From: Palleronia sediminis | GTDB lineage: Bacteria; Pseudomonadota; Alphaproteobacteria; Rhodobacterales; Rhodobacteraceae | NCBI RefSeq assembly: GCF_004358695.1 | Contig: NZ_SNAA01000015.1 | Span: forward strand, 1 to 64,000 | Length of the DNA stretch: 64,000 bases | Direction of reading: 5' to 3' | Shown: positions 26,944-36,166 of the stretch, in pieces | Numbering within the stretch: position 1 is the stretch's first letter | Layout of the letters: every line of letters starts with the position of its first letter | Notes under the pieces: generated by a model | Seen by the model: the letters and a program-made list of their open reading frames with translations, nothing else | What the model was told of the DNA's origin: nothing | Databases searched by the model: none | Position numbers and translations under genes: made by a program

Positions 26944-28758
26944 TCAGTCCTTGGGCAGCGGATCCTGTGCCGCAAACCAGGCGGCGGCGGCGGCGCGCTC
27001 GCCATCGTCCATGCGCGAGGCGATCCGGTGCATCGGGCTCAGCCCGTAGAGCCCATCACCCGTATCGCCGGCGAACTGTTCCAACCGCGAATCAAGATAC
27101 TCGAAGGTCTGCCCGTGCAGCCGCGCGATGATCGGCACATCCCTGACCGAGCTTTCGGCGTGGCACGTCAGGCAGGACGGCACGTTGCGCTCGGGGATAC
27201 CGTTGCGCACGATCTCGTCGCCCTGCGCTACCAGCGTGGCATCCACGGTCTCGTCGCGGTCCAGCGGCTCGAGCGAGCCGAAATAGGCGGCCGCGTCGCG
27301 CAGCTCTTCGGCCGAGAGCAGCTTGGTCGTTTCGCTCATCCGGCTGTTGGGGCGGATATCGTTGCGGAACTTCCAGAGCTGGTGGCTGATATAGGTCTCG
27401 TTCTGGAGCGAGATGTTCGGCACGTCGCCTCCGTCGCTGCCGCGCCCGCTGGCCTGGTGGCACTTGGAGCAGACATTGATGACGACCTGCTGCCCGGCCT
27501 CGACATCGGCCAGCGCGAGCGTGGGTTGCGGCAGCGCGGTATCCGGCTCGAGCGACGAGAAATAGGCGCCGAGCGCGATCATCTCGCGTTCCTCGAGCGC
27601 GCCGCCGACGTAGTGCATCGGGTTCCACAGCGCCTGAAACCGCCGCCCGCCCTTGGCGAACAGTTCAAGCTGCTCGCGGATGTAGATCGGCGATTGCCCG
27701 GCGAGGTTCGGCACGGCCAGCCCGTCGACCAGTTCGCTGCGGCCCTGCTGGTGGCAGGTGGTGCAGGCGGGGATGGCGCGCTCGGGCACGCCGTTCAGCG
27801 CGATTTCCTCGCCCACGGGGACCAGGTCGGCGGGCTGCCCGGCCTTGGGGGCCTTCTTGTCGGGCAGGTTGGCGAAATAGGCGGCAAGCTCGGTGCGCTG
27901 GGTCGCCGACAGGTTCGACGCGACGATCTGCATGATCCCGCTTTCGCGCTCGGCGGCCGCGTATTCCTCGAGCGCGGTCTCGATATAGGGCGCATCGAGC
28001 GCGGTCAGGTTCGGCGCATAGCCGTTGGTCGCGCTGCCGCTGCCGTCCACGCCGTGACAGGCGGCGCAGCGCTGGACCGGGTGGCCCTGGATCGCGAAAT
28101 CGCGCCACTCGGTCGCAGGCGAGGCATAGAGATATTCGTCGAGCGGCGGTGCCTTGGGGGGCATGTCCGTCTCGATCAACGGGCCGCGTTCGCCATAGGG
28201 CATCATCGGCAGATCCTCGCCCTCGGGCCATTGCAGCCGCGAGACGTATTCCTCGGTCGAAAGCTCGGGCAACTCGCGCAAAAAGGCGACGACGTTCCAG
28301 ATCTCGTCGTCGCGATCCTCGGCCGGCCACGAGGGCATGGCGGAGTAGCGCACGCCATTCTTGAGGATCCAGTGAAGCTCGCTGTCCGAGAACTGGTCGA
28401 CCACCGAGGCGAGGTGCTGCGGCCGTGGCCGCATCGACAGGGCCTGAGGGTTCTGGCCCAGCCCCGGACCGCCGTGACATTTGGCGCAGGCATTGGCGTA
28501 ATGCTGCGTGCCGAGCAGCCTGCGACCCTCGGCCATCAGATCCTCGGGGGGCTCTTCGCTCGACCTGACGGCGACGGTGCGCTTGAAGACATAGTGCAGC
28601 ATCCAGTGGACGGGTTTTGGATGCGGATAGGTGGCCGAGACGTTGAACGCGCCGAAGGACAGGGCGGTAAAGGCGACGGCCCCGACGACGGCCCCGGTCC
28701 CGACCAGCGCGATGACGCCGGCATAGATATCCCTGCGCTTGATTTTCGGCCGCTTCAT
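26944..28758 (-). CDS. Membrane-anchored five-heme cytochrome c
   Basis: The 604-residue protein has one N-terminal membrane helix (about residues 11-32) after a basic KRPKIKRRD stretch, then a periplasmic part with five CxxCH heme sites at Cys91, 231, 332, 430 and 529 (CAKCH, CAACH, CTTCH, CSKCH, CLTCH). The spacing suggests five tandem class-I cytochrome domains of the c4/c553 type, with Met ligands plausible in MPSW, MQIV, MHYV, MSET and MHRI-type segments. It probably shuttles electrons in the periplasm; donor and acceptor are not indicated. ATG 28758 has GGGGAG six bases upstream. It stands between engB and argB. Confidence 0.85.
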   Translation of the reverse strand: MKRPKIKRRDIYAGVIALVGTGAVVGAVAFTALSFGAFNVSATYPHPKPVHWMLHYVFKRTVAVRSSEEPPEDLMAEGRRLLGTQHYANACAKCHGGPGLGQNPQALSMRPRPQHLASVVDQFSDSELHWILKNGVRYSAMPSWPAEDRDDEIWNVVAFLRELPELSTEEYVSRLQWPEGEDLPMMPYGERGPLIETDMPPKAPPLDEYLYASPATEWRDFAIQGHPVQRCAACHGVDGSGSATNGYAPNLTALDAPYIETALEEYAAAERESGIMQIVASNLSATQRTELAAYFANLPDKKAPKAGQPADLVPVGEEIALNGVPERAIPACTTCHQQGRSELVDGLAVPNLAGQSPIYIREQLELFAKGGRRFQALWNPMHYVGGALEEREMIALGAYFSSLEPDTALPQPTLALADVEAGQQVVINVCSKCHQASGRGSDGGDVPNISLQNETYISHQLWKFRNDIRPNSRMSETTKLLSAEELRDAAAYFGSLEPLDRDETVDATLVAQGDEIVRNGIPERNVPSCLTCHAESSVRDVPIIARLHGQTFEYLDSRLEQFAGDTGDGLYGLSPMHRIASRMDDGERAAAAAWFAAQDPLPKD

Positions 28759-28839
28759 GGTCATCTCCCCGTCAAGGCTCGCGCGTTCGTGTACGAACCG
28801 AAACACGTCGCGGCGGATGGCGTTCCGAGCGGTGCGGCG

Positions 28840-29493
28840 TCAGTCGCGCCCCAGCCCGGCAATGACTGCGCGCAGATCGGCGATTCCGTCGCCCTTTTCC
28901 GAGGATGTGACCAGAATCTCGGGAAATGCGGCCGGGTGCTGCGACAGAACGCCCCTGAGCCGGTCGAGGATCGGCCCGCGCTCGCTCGCCTTGACCTTGT
29001 CGGCTTTGGTCAGCACCGCCTGAAAGGGCACGGCGGCGCGATCGAGCAGCTTCATGATCTCGTCATCGACGGGTTTCGGCCCGTGGCGGTGGTCGATCAG
29101 CAGAAAGGCGCGCCGCAAGGTCGGCCGTCCGCCGAGGTAGGACCGCATCAGCGCCTGCCACTTGCCCACGACGGCGACCGGGGCATTGGCAAAGCCATAG
29201 CCGGGCAGGTCGACCAGGAACATCTCACCGGCGGTGAAATAGTTGATTTCCTGCGTGCGTCCGGGGGTGTTCGACGCGCGGGCCAGCGCCTTGCGCCCGG
29301 TCATCGCGTTGATGAGGCTCGACTTTCCCACGTTGGAGCGCCCGGCGAAACAGACCTCGATCCGGTCGGCGGGCGGCAGCCCGTCCATGGCGACCACGCC
29401 TTTGACGAACTCGACCGGCCCGGCAAACATCAACCGCCCGGTCTCGCGCTCGTCCTCCGTTGGCTCGGCCAGGGGAAAGGGCAGGGTGGTCAT
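28840..29493 (-). CDS. engB: Ribosome-biogenesis GTP-binding protein EngB/YihA
   Basis: The 217-residue GTPase has G1 GRSNVGKS (about 50-57), G2 Thr in [11 protein letters not shown]3 DLPGYG, G4 TKADK and G5 SSEKGDG. It is needed for 50S assembly and, in some bacteria, division. The start overlaps the end of the acetyltransferase gene by four bases. Confidence 0.96.
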   Translation of the reverse strand: MTTLPFPLAEPTEDERETGRLMFAGPVEFVKGVVAMDGLPPADRIEVCFAGRSNVGKSSLINAMTGRKALARASNTPGRTQEINYFTAGEMFLVDLPGYGFANAPVAVVGKWQALMRSYLGGRPTLRRAFLLIDHRHGPKPVDDEIMKLLDRAAVPFQAVLTKADKVKASERGPILDRLRGVLSQHPAAFPEILVTSSEKGDGIADLRAVIAGLGRD

Positions 29494-30134
29494 GCCATGG
29501 TCTCCAGCATTTCGATGTCGCCCGCGCGGATCGCGGGCAGGGCGCGGGTGATCCGCTCAGCCGGCCAGTCCCACCACGCGACTGCCAAAAGGCGCGAGAC
29601 GATATCGGGGGTGAAGCGCTGCCGGATTTCGCGGGCCGGGTTGCCCGCCACGACGGCATAGGGCGCCACGTCGCGCCCCACGACCGCCCGCGCGCCGATC
29701 ACGGCGCCCGCGCCGATGGTCACGCCGGGCAGGATCATCGCCTCGGTCCCGATCCAGACATCGGGGCCGATCACCGTATCGCCGCGCGCGTTTTCGAAGA
29801 AACTTTCGAAATCGAACCCGTCATCCCAGCCATGACCGAAGATCGCGAAAGGGTAGGTCGACAGCCCCGTCATGCCGTGGTTCGCGCCGTTCATGATGAA
29901 CTGGGCCCGCGCGCCGATGGCGCAAAACGCCCCGATCACCAGCCGGTCGCCGTGGAACGGAAAATGGTATCGCACGCAGCGATCGAAAAAGCCCTCGGGC
30001 CCGTCGGGGTCGTCATAATAGGCAAAGCGCCCGATCTCGACATTCTCGCGCCCCTCGGCGAGCGGCTGGAGGAACGCGACCTGTTCGCTGAAGGCCAGCG
30101 GATGCAGGCAGGACGGATCGGGCCCGACGCTCAT
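29490..30134 (-). CDS. Xenobiotic acetyltransferase (CatB/Vat-like hexapeptide-repeat protein)
   Basis: The 214-residue protein has left-handed beta-helix repeats ([28 protein letters not shown], described in parts) and the XAT signature NGANHGM with the likely catalytic His86, followed by STYPFAIFG. Members transfer acetyl from acetyl-CoA to chloramphenicol or streptogramins, but many chromosomal copies have no known substrate, so resistance should not be assumed. It is coupled to engB and lies 28 bases after the yidC stop. Confidence 0.87.
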   Translation of the reverse strand: MSVGPDPSCLHPLAFSEQVAFLQPLAEGRENVEIGRFAYYDDPDGPEGFFDRCVRYHFPFHGDRLVIGAFCAIGARAQFIMNGANHGMTGLSTYPFAIFGHGWDDGFDFESFFENARGDTVIGPDVWIGTEAMILPGVTIGAGAVIGARAVVGRDVAPYAVVAGNPAREIRQRFTPDIVSRLLAVAWWDWPAERITRALPAIRAGDIEMLETMA

Positions 30135-30162
30135 GCCGGGGCGGGCGCGAGGCGCGCGCCGG

Positions 30163-31962
30163 TCACTTGGCTTCCTTTTTCTCGCGCTTGAACCCGCGCA
30201 ATATGTTGCCCAGCACATCGGGTTTGTAGCCCTGGCTGCGCATGATGATGTATTGCTGCGAGAAGGTGATCGTGTTGTTCGCGATCCAGTAAAGCACGAG
30301 CCCGCTGGCGAAATTGCCCAGCATGAACATGAACACCCAGGGCATCCACGCAAAGATCATCTGCTGCGTCGGATCGGTGGGGGCCGGGTTCAGCTTTTGC
30401 TGAAGCCACATCGAGATGCCGAGGAAAATCGGCAGCACGCCCAGCGACACGATGGCAAAGAACGAGCTGGGATCGGGCACGCCCCAGGGCAGCAGTCCGA
30501 ACAGGTTGAGGATCGAGGACGGATCGGGCGCCGACAGGTCGCGGATCCAGCCGATCCAGGGCGCATGGCGCAGTTCGAGCGTGACGAAGATGACCTTGTA
30601 GAGCGAGAAGAAGATCGGGATCTGCAACAGGATGGGCAGACAGCCCGAGGCGGGGTTCACCTTTTCCTTCTTGTAGAGCTGCATCATCTCTTGCTGAAGC
30701 TTCTGGCGGTCGTCGCCGGCCCGCTCCTTCAGCTTTTCCATCTCGGGCTGGAGTTCCTTCATCTTGGCCATCGAGACGTAGGACTTGTAGGCCAGCGGAA
30801 AGAGCAGCGCCTTGATGCACAGGGTCAGGACGATGATCGACCAGCCCATGTTGCCGATGGCGAGGTTCAGCCAGTGCAGCACGACAAAGATCGGCTTGGT
30901 CAGGAAAAAGAACCAGCCCCAGTCGATCGAATCGACGAAACGGTCGACGCCCTGGTTCTGGTAGGCGAGGATGCTCTCCCACTCCTTGGCGCCGGCGAAA
31001 AGCTGCATGGTGGTGGTCGCGGTCTGACCGTCGCCGATCTCCATCGTGGGCAGGCGGGCCTCGGTCTGGTAGACATCCGACCGCGGGACATATTTCGCCA
31101 CCGAGGTGAACGCGCTGCCCGCGCCGGGCACCAGCGTCGTCATCCAGTACTTGTCGGTGAACCCCACCCAGCCGTCGCCGGCCACCTCGATCACGTCGGC
31201 CGGCGCGCCCTCGCGGGCATCGGCGGTCAGATCGGGCAGGTCGTCGTAATCGAGCTCCTGCAGCTCGCCGTCGGACATGCGGACGACGCCCTCGTGCAGG
31301 ATGAAAAAGCCGGTGGTGTCGGGCTCGCCGTGGCGCGCGACGGTGCCATAGGGCGCCATGCGGACGGCCGCACCCGAGCGGTTCTCGACCGTCTGGTCGA
31401 TGGTGAACATGTAGTCGTCATCGACCGAGATCACGCGACGAAAGGTCAGCCCCGCGCCGTTCTCCCATTCGAGCGTGACGGGCCGGTTCACGCCCAACTC
31501 CTCGCCCTCGACCAGCCGCCAGGGGGTGTTGGCGCCCGGCACGTCGTCGAACTCGAGCGATCCGCCCGGCGCCCAGCCGAACAGCGCGTAATAGGGCTGT
31601 CCGCCGCCCACGGGCGACAGAAGGTCGACTATGGGCGAGTCGGGGTCCAGCGTTTCGCGATAGCGCTTGAGCGAAAGGTCGTCGATCCGCCCCCCGTTGA
31701 GCGAGATCGAGCCCGCCAACGCCGGTGTGTCGATGGGGATGCGCGGGGCCTCGACCTCTGCCGCGGGGGCGTCGGGCACGGTTTCGCCCGCGACGCGGGC
31801 CGAGGGCGGCAGGTCGGCCACCGCCAGGTCGGCATCGGCCGCGACGTTATCGGCCGTGGTGTCGCGCACGGGCTGTTCGGGTGGAAAGAAGAACATCCAC
31901 CCCAGAATGACGAGGAAACTCAGAACCGTCGCAAAGATGAGGTTCCTGTTTTGGTCGTCCAT
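30163..31962 (-). CDS. yidC: Membrane protein insertase YidC
   Basis: The 599-residue insertase has an N-terminal helix ([20 protein letters not shown]), a large periplasmic domain (about 60-350), and the Oxa1 core with [36 protein letters not shown] and the conserved Arg/aromatic pocket. The tail is basic (FKREKKEAK). The ATG at 31962 (MDDQNRNL) is the family start; an in-frame GTG/TTG nine codons earlier is less likely. It follows ttcA in the rpmH cluster. Confidence 0.96.
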   Translation of the reverse strand: MDDQNRNLIFATVLSFLVILGWMFFFPPEQPVRDTTADNVAADADLAVADLPPSARVAGETVPDAPAAEVEAPRIPIDTPALAGSISLNGGRIDDLSLKRYRETLDPDSPIVDLLSPVGGGQPYYALFGWAPGGSLEFDDVPGANTPWRLVEGEELGVNRPVTLEWENGAGLTFRRVISVDDDYMFTIDQTVENRSGAAVRMAPYGTVARHGEPDTTGFFILHEGVVRMSDGELQELDYDDLPDLTADAREGAPADVIEVAGDGWVGFTDKYWMTTLVPGAGSAFTSVAKYVPRSDVYQTEARLPTMEIGDGQTATTTMQLFAGAKEWESILAYQNQGVDRFVDSIDWGWFFFLTKPIFVVLHWLNLAIGNMGWSIIVLTLCIKALLFPLAYKSYVSMAKMKELQPEMEKLKERAGDDRQKLQQEMMQLYKKEKVNPASGCLPILLQIPIFFSLYKVIFVTLELRHAPWIGWIRDLSAPDPSSILNLFGLLPWGVPDPSSFFAIVSLGVLPIFLGISMWLQQKLNPAPTDPTQQMIFAWMPWVFMFMLGNFASGLVLYWIANNTITFSQQYIIMRSQGYKPDVLGNILRGFKREKKEAK

Positions 31963-32067
31963 ATCGTTCCGCCCCGGGCCAGCCGCCAATTCAGCCGGTG
32001 TTCAACAGGGCGTGCGGGTCGAGGTCAAGCGCAAAGCCCTTGTGGGTGCCCTCCGCTCACGCAGGGG

Positions 32068-32943
32068 TCAACGGGTCGTGTCGTCCGGCAACGATATATC
32101 CCCCGCCGCCGAAAGGTCGAGCCCGGCGAAATCGAACAGGGCCGGGTCGAGCAGGTGCGAGGGCTGCGCATGGGCCAGCGCGCGGAACATGATCTGTCGC
32201 CGTCCGGGGCTGCGCGCCTCCCATTCGTCGAGAATGCGCTTGACCTGCTGGCGTTGCAGCCCGTCCTGGCTCCCGCAGAGGTCGCAGGGGATGATCGGAT
32301 AGGCCATCGCCGCGGCGAACCGCGCGCAATCGGCCTCGGCGACATGGGCGAGGGGGCGCAGCACGAACAGGTCGCCATCCTCGTTGACCAGCTTGGGCGG
32401 CATGGTCGCGAGCCGGCCGCCGAAGAACAGGTTCATGAAGAACGTCTCGAGGATGTCGTCGCGGTGATGGCCCAGCACGACCGCGCTGCACCCTTCCTCG
32501 CGGGCGATGCGATAGAGGTTGCCGCGCCGCAGCCGCGAGCAGAGCGCGCAATAGGTCCGACCCTCGGGCACCTTGTCCTTGACCACGCTGAAGGTATCGC
32601 GAAACTCGATCCGGTGCGGCACGCCGCGTTCCTCGAGAAACTCGGGCAGGACGGTGGCGGGAAAACCCGGCTGCCCCTGGTCGAGATTGCAGGCCAGAAG
32701 CTCGACCGGCAGCAATCCGCGCCACTGAAGCTCGTGCAGAACGGCCAGCAGGGTAAAGCTGTCCTTGCCGCCCGACAGGCAGACGAGCCATCGCTCGGGG
32801 CCCGTGTCACGCGGTCCGCGCACCATGCCATAGCGTGTGATCGCCTCGCGGGTTTCGCGCAGGATGCGTTTGCGCAGCTTGCGGAACTCGGTCGTCGCGG
32901 GGGCGCCGGCGAAAAGCGGATGGATGTCGTTGTGGTCCAGCAT
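32068..32943 (-). CDS. ttcA: tRNA 2-thiocytidine biosynthesis protein TtcA
   Basis: TtcA thiolates C32 of some tRNAs using an Fe-S cluster. The 291-residue product has the PP-loop SGGKDS (57-62), Cys132/Cys135 in [11 protein letters not shown] and Cys220/Cys223 in PCDLCGSQ, all expected. [14 protein letters not shown] is also conserved. The frame is open to a TTG at 32988 overlapping the yidD stop, but [11 protein letters not shown] at 32943 is the more likely start. It interrupts the usual yidD-yidC neighbourhood. Confidence 0.93.
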   Translation of the reverse strand: MLDHNDIHPLFAGAPATTEFRKLRKRILRETREAITRYGMVRGPRDTGPERWLVCLSGGKDSFTLLAVLHELQWRGLLPVELLACNLDQGQPGFPATVLPEFLEERGVPHRIEFRDTFSVVKDKVPEGRTYCALCSRLRRGNLYRIAREEGCSAVVLGHHRDDILETFFMNLFFGGRLATMPPKLVNEDGDLFVLRPLAHVAEADCARFAAAMAYPIIPCDLCGSQDGLQRQQVKRILDEWEARSPGRRQIMFRALAHAQPSHLLDPALFDFAGLDLSAAGDISLPDDTTR

Positions 32944-32984
32944 GACCGCGCGATAGCGCGGATCGGCCGGGCAGGGAAGCGGGC

Positions 32985-33206
32985 TCAATCCGGCACGTCG
33001 TCCACGCCGGCCCCGCCCCAGGGGTGACAGCGCGCGATGCGGCGCAGCGTCAGCCAGCCGCCGCGCAAGGCCCCGTGCCGCCGCAGCGCCTCGAGCGCAT
33101 AGGCCGAACAGGTCGGGTCATAGCGGCAGTTATAGCCCACCCATGGCGAGAACACTGCGCGATAGACCCGCACCGGAAGCGCAAGGATCCAGGCAAGCGG
33201 GGTCAT
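32985..33206 (-). CDS. yidD: Membrane protein insertion efficiency factor YidD
   Basis: The 73-residue protein has the YidD core: [33 protein letters not shown] and [10 protein letters not shown]. It assists YidC-dependent insertion. Its ATG overlaps the rnpA stop by four bases. The short length is normal. Confidence 0.94.
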   Translation of the reverse strand: MTPLAWILALPVRVYRAVFSPWVGYNCRYDPTCSAYALEALRRHGALRGGWLTLRRIARCHPWGGAGVDDVPD

Positions 33207-33616
33207 CCGTGCGCCCGGTCGAGCGCGCGCGCAAGCTCGGCGCAGAGGGTGTCGAAGGGGATTGCGGCGGTGCGGTCGCGCCGCCCGATCAGCACGTAAT
33301 CCCATCCCGGCCGGGCGCGGCCGGGCAGCGTCAGGCGCGCGGCCTCGCGCAGGCGTCTCTTGGCGCGGTTACGCGCCACCGCGTTGCCGACCTTTTTCGA
33401 GCAGGTGAACCCGACGCGCACCGGGCCGGGCGCGCCCCGGTCGCGGGCCTGCAACACGAACCCGTCGGCCCGCACGCTGACCGCCCGCGCCGCCCGCAGG
33501 AAATCGGCACGCCGGGTGAGACGTTCGGTCGAGGGCGCGTCGTGCCCGGACGCGGAAACCCCGCCTGCACCTTGCGGCGCGGCGGGGCGATCCGTGTCAG
33601 CGGCGATAGCGATCAG
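33203..33616 (-). CDS. rnpA: Ribonuclease P protein component, start codon non-standard
   Basis: The core is clear: [11 protein letters not shown], then [27 protein letters not shown], described in parts, the RNR box of RnpA, which helps RNase P RNA process tRNA precursors. No in-frame ATG, GTG or TTG exists between the rpmH stop and the core. The only one upstream, TTG at 33868, is the -35 hexamer of the rpmH promoter. The start given here is a CTG at 33616 overlapping the rpmH stop (CTGA), giving 137 residues; an ATC a codon later is another option. Treat the 5' end as unresolved. Confidence 0.85.
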
Positions 33617-33747
33617 GCGCTGAGCGACTTGCGGCCGCGGGCGCGGCGCGCGTTCAGGATCTTGCGGCCGGCCTTGGTGGCCATGCGCGCACGAAACCCG
33701 TGACGGCGCTTGCGCACGAGGTTCGAAGGCTGGAAGGTGCGTTTCAT
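33613..33747 (-). CDS. rpmH: 50S ribosomal protein L34
   Basis: The 44-residue basic protein reads [20 protein letters not shown] at the start and ends ARGRKSLSA, the invariant L34 pattern. AGAGAC is upstream of the ATG. It leads the rpmH-rnpA-yidD-ttcA-yidC-engB block from a strong promoter about 95 bases upstream. Confidence 0.97.
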
Positions 33748-33839
33748 GGCGTCTCTCCGGTCTGCTGCATGCCGCGGCGTCGCGCCGGCCGCACGGGGGG
33801 CCACACGCATCGGCCGGGGCGCGATCGTCTCGAACCCCG

Positions 33840-33868
33840 CCTCTAGGGCCGGCGCGCCGCGCTGTCAA
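33840..33868 (-). promoter_or_regulatory. Promoter of rpmH
   Basis: On the minus strand: TTGACA (33868-33863), 17-bp spacer, TAGAGG (33845-33840). The -35 is a perfect consensus. It begins a leader of about 85-90 nt before rpmH. Confidence 0.72.
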
Positions 33869-34013
33869 CCGCCCGCGCGGACCGCGACGGGGTGGAACCG
33901 TTTCAGCCCCCGCCCCATTCCGTCACGACCCCTCAATCGCGCGTGATAGGGGTGGCGCCCGCCGCGCGAACCGCCACCATCGCCGCCGACGCCATCGACA
34001 GGAGTGCCCCGGC

Positions 34014-34739
34014 ATGGACGACACCACGACTCGATCGGCCTGGGGCAGGCGCGTGCCGATCATCGTGATCGCCGCCGTGGCGCTGATCGGGGCCTTTACC
34101 CTGCGCGACTATCTCAGCTTCGACGCGCTGGCGCGCAACCGTGCCGAGTTGCTGGCCTTTCGCGATGCCAATTACCTCGCCAGCGTCGCGGGGTTCGTCG
34201 CGGCCTATGCGGCGATCGTGGCCTTCAGCCTGCCCGGCGCGACCATCGCCACCCTGACCGGGGGGTTCCTGTTCGCGACCTTTCCCGGCGCGCTCTACAA
34301 CATCACCGGGGCGACGCTGGGCGCCATCGCGATATTCCTCGCGGCGCGCTGGGGCCTCGGAGAGCGGCTGTCGGCGCGCATGACGGCCGGCGAGGGGCTG
34401 ATCCGGCGCATCAAGACCGGCATCGACGAGAACCAGTGGTCGATGCTCTTTCTCATCCGGCTGGTGCCCGCGGTGCCGTTCTTCGTCGCCAATCTCGTGC
34501 CGGCCTTCATGAACGTGGCGCTATGGCGATTCGCGGTCTCGACCTTTCTGGGGATCATCCCCGGCGCGGTGGTCTATACCTCGGTCGGCGCGGGGCTGGG
34601 CGAGGTGTTCGCCCGCGGCGAGACGCCCGATCTCGGCATCGTCTTCGAGCCGCACATCCTTCTGCCGATCCTCGGCCTGTGCCTTCTGGCGGCGCTTCCC
34701 ATCCTCATCAAGGCCCTGCGCGGGCGGAAAGGTCTCTGA
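34014..34739 (+). CDS. TVP38/TMEM64 (DedA-like) membrane protein
   Basis: The 241-residue protein has about six predicted membrane helices and the SNARE-associated/VTT domain motifs: FSLPGATIATLTGGFLFA around residue 75-92, and RLVPAVPFFVANLVPAFMNV around 148-167. The family is thought to move lipids across membranes. One base separates it from a flavin disulfide reductase gene; fused proteins of these two families are known elsewhere, which supports a joint function. Confidence 0.86.
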   Translation: MDDTTTRSAWGRRVPIIVIAAVALIGAFTLRDYLSFDALARNRAELLAFRDANYLASVAGFVAAYAAIVAFSLPGATIATLTGGFLFATFPGALYNITGATLGAIAIFLAARWGLGERLSARMTAGEGLIRRIKTGIDENQWSMLFLIRLVPAVPFFVANLVPAFMNVALWRFAVSTFLGIIPGAVVYTSVGAGLGEVFARGETPDLGIVFEPHILLPILGLCLLAALPILIKALRGRKGL

Positions 34740-34740
34740 C

Positions 34741-36156
34741 ATGGAACGGATTTCCTGCGACATCTGCATCGTGGGCGCGGGCTCGGCAGGGCTGTCCGTC
34801 GCGTCCGGAGCGGCGCAGCTCGGCGCCGACGTGGTACTGATCGAGGGGCGCAAGATGGGCGGCGACTGCCTGAACTTCGGCTGCGTCCCCTCCAAGGCGC
34901 TGATCGCGGCGGGCAAGCACGCCCAGACCGTGCGCAAGGGCGGCATGGGCGTCGCGCCGGCCGCGCCGCAGGTCGATTTCGCCGCCGCCAAGGACCATGT
35001 CGAGGCGGCCATCGAGGCGCTGGCACCCGCCGACAGCGTCGAGCGGTTCGAGGGCTTGGGCGTTCGCGTCATCCGCGACTGGGCGCGCTTTGTCTCGCCC
35101 ACCGAGATGCAGGTCGGTGAGCGTCGGATCAAGGCGCGCCGCTTCGTGCTGGCCACCGGATCCTCGCCGCTGGTCCCGCCCATCGAGGGGCTGGACGCGG
35201 TGCCCTATTTCACCAACGAGACCATTTTCGACCTGCGCGAGCGGCCCGAGCACCTGATCGTCATCGGCGGCGGGAATATCGGCATGGAAATGGCGCAGGC
35301 CCATCGCCGCCTGGGTTGCAAGGTGACGGTGGTCGAGGGTTCGCGCGCCCTGGCCAAGGACGACCCCGAGGCCGTCGCCATCCTGATGGAGCGGCTGCGC
35401 GGCGAGGGTATCGAGATCGTCGAGGGCGAACAGGCCGCGCGCGTCACCGGACAGGACGGGGCCGTGACCGTCGAGACCGAGGGCGGCCGCAGCTTTTCGG
35501 GCTCGCACCTGCTGATCGCGGTGGGGCGCAAGGTCAATCTCGACCGGCTCGACCTGGATGCGGGGGGCGTCAAGCATGACCGGGCCATCGAGGTGGGCGA
35601 CGATCTGCGCTCGACCAGCAACCGGCGGGTCTATGCCATCGGGGACGCGGCCGGGCGGCTCCAGTTCACCCATGTGGCGGGCTATCACGCGGGCGTCGTC
35701 GTGCGGTCCATCGTGTTCGGCCTGCCAGCAAAGGCGAAACAGCACCACATCCCCTGGGCGACCTATACCGACCCGGAACTCGCGCAGGTCGGGCTGACCG
35801 AGGCGCAGGCCCGCGAGGAGCACGGCGGCAATCTCGAGGTCGTGCGCGCGGAATATGCCGAGAACGACCGCGCCAATACCGAAGACAGGACGACGGGGTT
35901 CGTCAAGGTCATGGTGGTGCGTGGCAAGCCCGTCGGCGCCACCATCGTGGGCGCGCAGGCCGGAGAGCTGATCGGGGTCTGGGCGCTCGCCATCGCCAAC
36001 GGGCTCAGGATGAAGGCGCTGGCCGATACCGTCCTGCCCTATCCGACCCTGATGGAGCTGAACAAGAAGGCCGCTTCGGCGTATTTCTCGCCAAGACTGT
36101 TCGGAAACGATACACTCAAGAGCGTCGTTGGACTGATACAGAAATACCTGCCCTGA
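34741..36156 (+). CDS. FAD-dependent pyridine nucleotide-disulfide oxidoreductase (MerA-like)
   Basis: The 471-residue class-I flavoenzyme has FAD motif IVGAGSAGLSVA (10-21), redox pair Cys43/Cys48 in GGDCLNFGCVPSK, an NAD(P)H-binding GGGNIGMEMA and the second FAD motif AIGDAAG. The C-terminal LPYPTLMELNKKAA resembles mercuric reductase more than the HPT-E dyad of dihydrolipoamide dehydrogenase. It lacks the N-terminal metal domain and C-terminal Cys pair of true MerA, and no mer genes are near, so mercury reduction is unlikely. Its electron acceptor is unknown. Confidence 0.86.
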   Translation: MERISCDICIVGAGSAGLSVASGAAQLGADVVLIEGRKMGGDCLNFGCVPSKALIAAGKHAQTVRKGGMGVAPAAPQVDFAAAKDHVEAAIEALAPADSVERFEGLGVRVIRDWARFVSPTEMQVGERRIKARRFVLATGSSPLVPPIEGLDAVPYFTNETIFDLRERPEHLIVIGGGNIGMEMAQAHRRLGCKVTVVEGSRALAKDDPEAVAILMERLRGEGIEIVEGEQAARVTGQDGAVTVETEGGRSFSGSHLLIAVGRKVNLDRLDLDAGGVKHDRAIEVGDDLRSTSNRRVYAIGDAAGRLQFTHVAGYHAGVVVRSIVFGLPAKAKQHHIPWATYTDPELAQVGLTEAQAREEHGGNLEVVRAEYAENDRANTEDRTTGFVKVMVVRGKPVGATIVGAQAGELIGVWALAIANGLRMKALADTVLPYPTLMELNKKAASAYFSPRLFGNDTLKSVVGLIQKYLP

Positions 36157-36166
36157 CGGGAAGAAC

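Noticed and set aside
26794-29661. 955-codon plus-strand frame opposite argB, the cytochrome and engB
   Set aside because: Crosses three convincing genes on the minus strand and has no recognisable domain; a high-GC shadow.
29490-30134. Chloramphenicol resistance gene
   Set aside because: The family call is good, but chromosomal XAT proteins often lack that activity and the setting is housekeeping.
30133-33027. 964-codon plus-strand frame opposite yidC and ttcA
   Set aside because: Again a shadow of well-conserved minus-strand genes.
33617-33868. Starting rnpA at the TTG at 33868
   Set aside because: That TTG is part of TTGACA, the rpmH -35 box, so it would not be in the transcript; the extra residues are not RnpA-like.
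34741-36156. Mercury resistance from the MerA-like flavoprotein
   Set aside because: No N-terminal metal domain, no C-terminal cysteine pair, no merR, merT or merP nearby.
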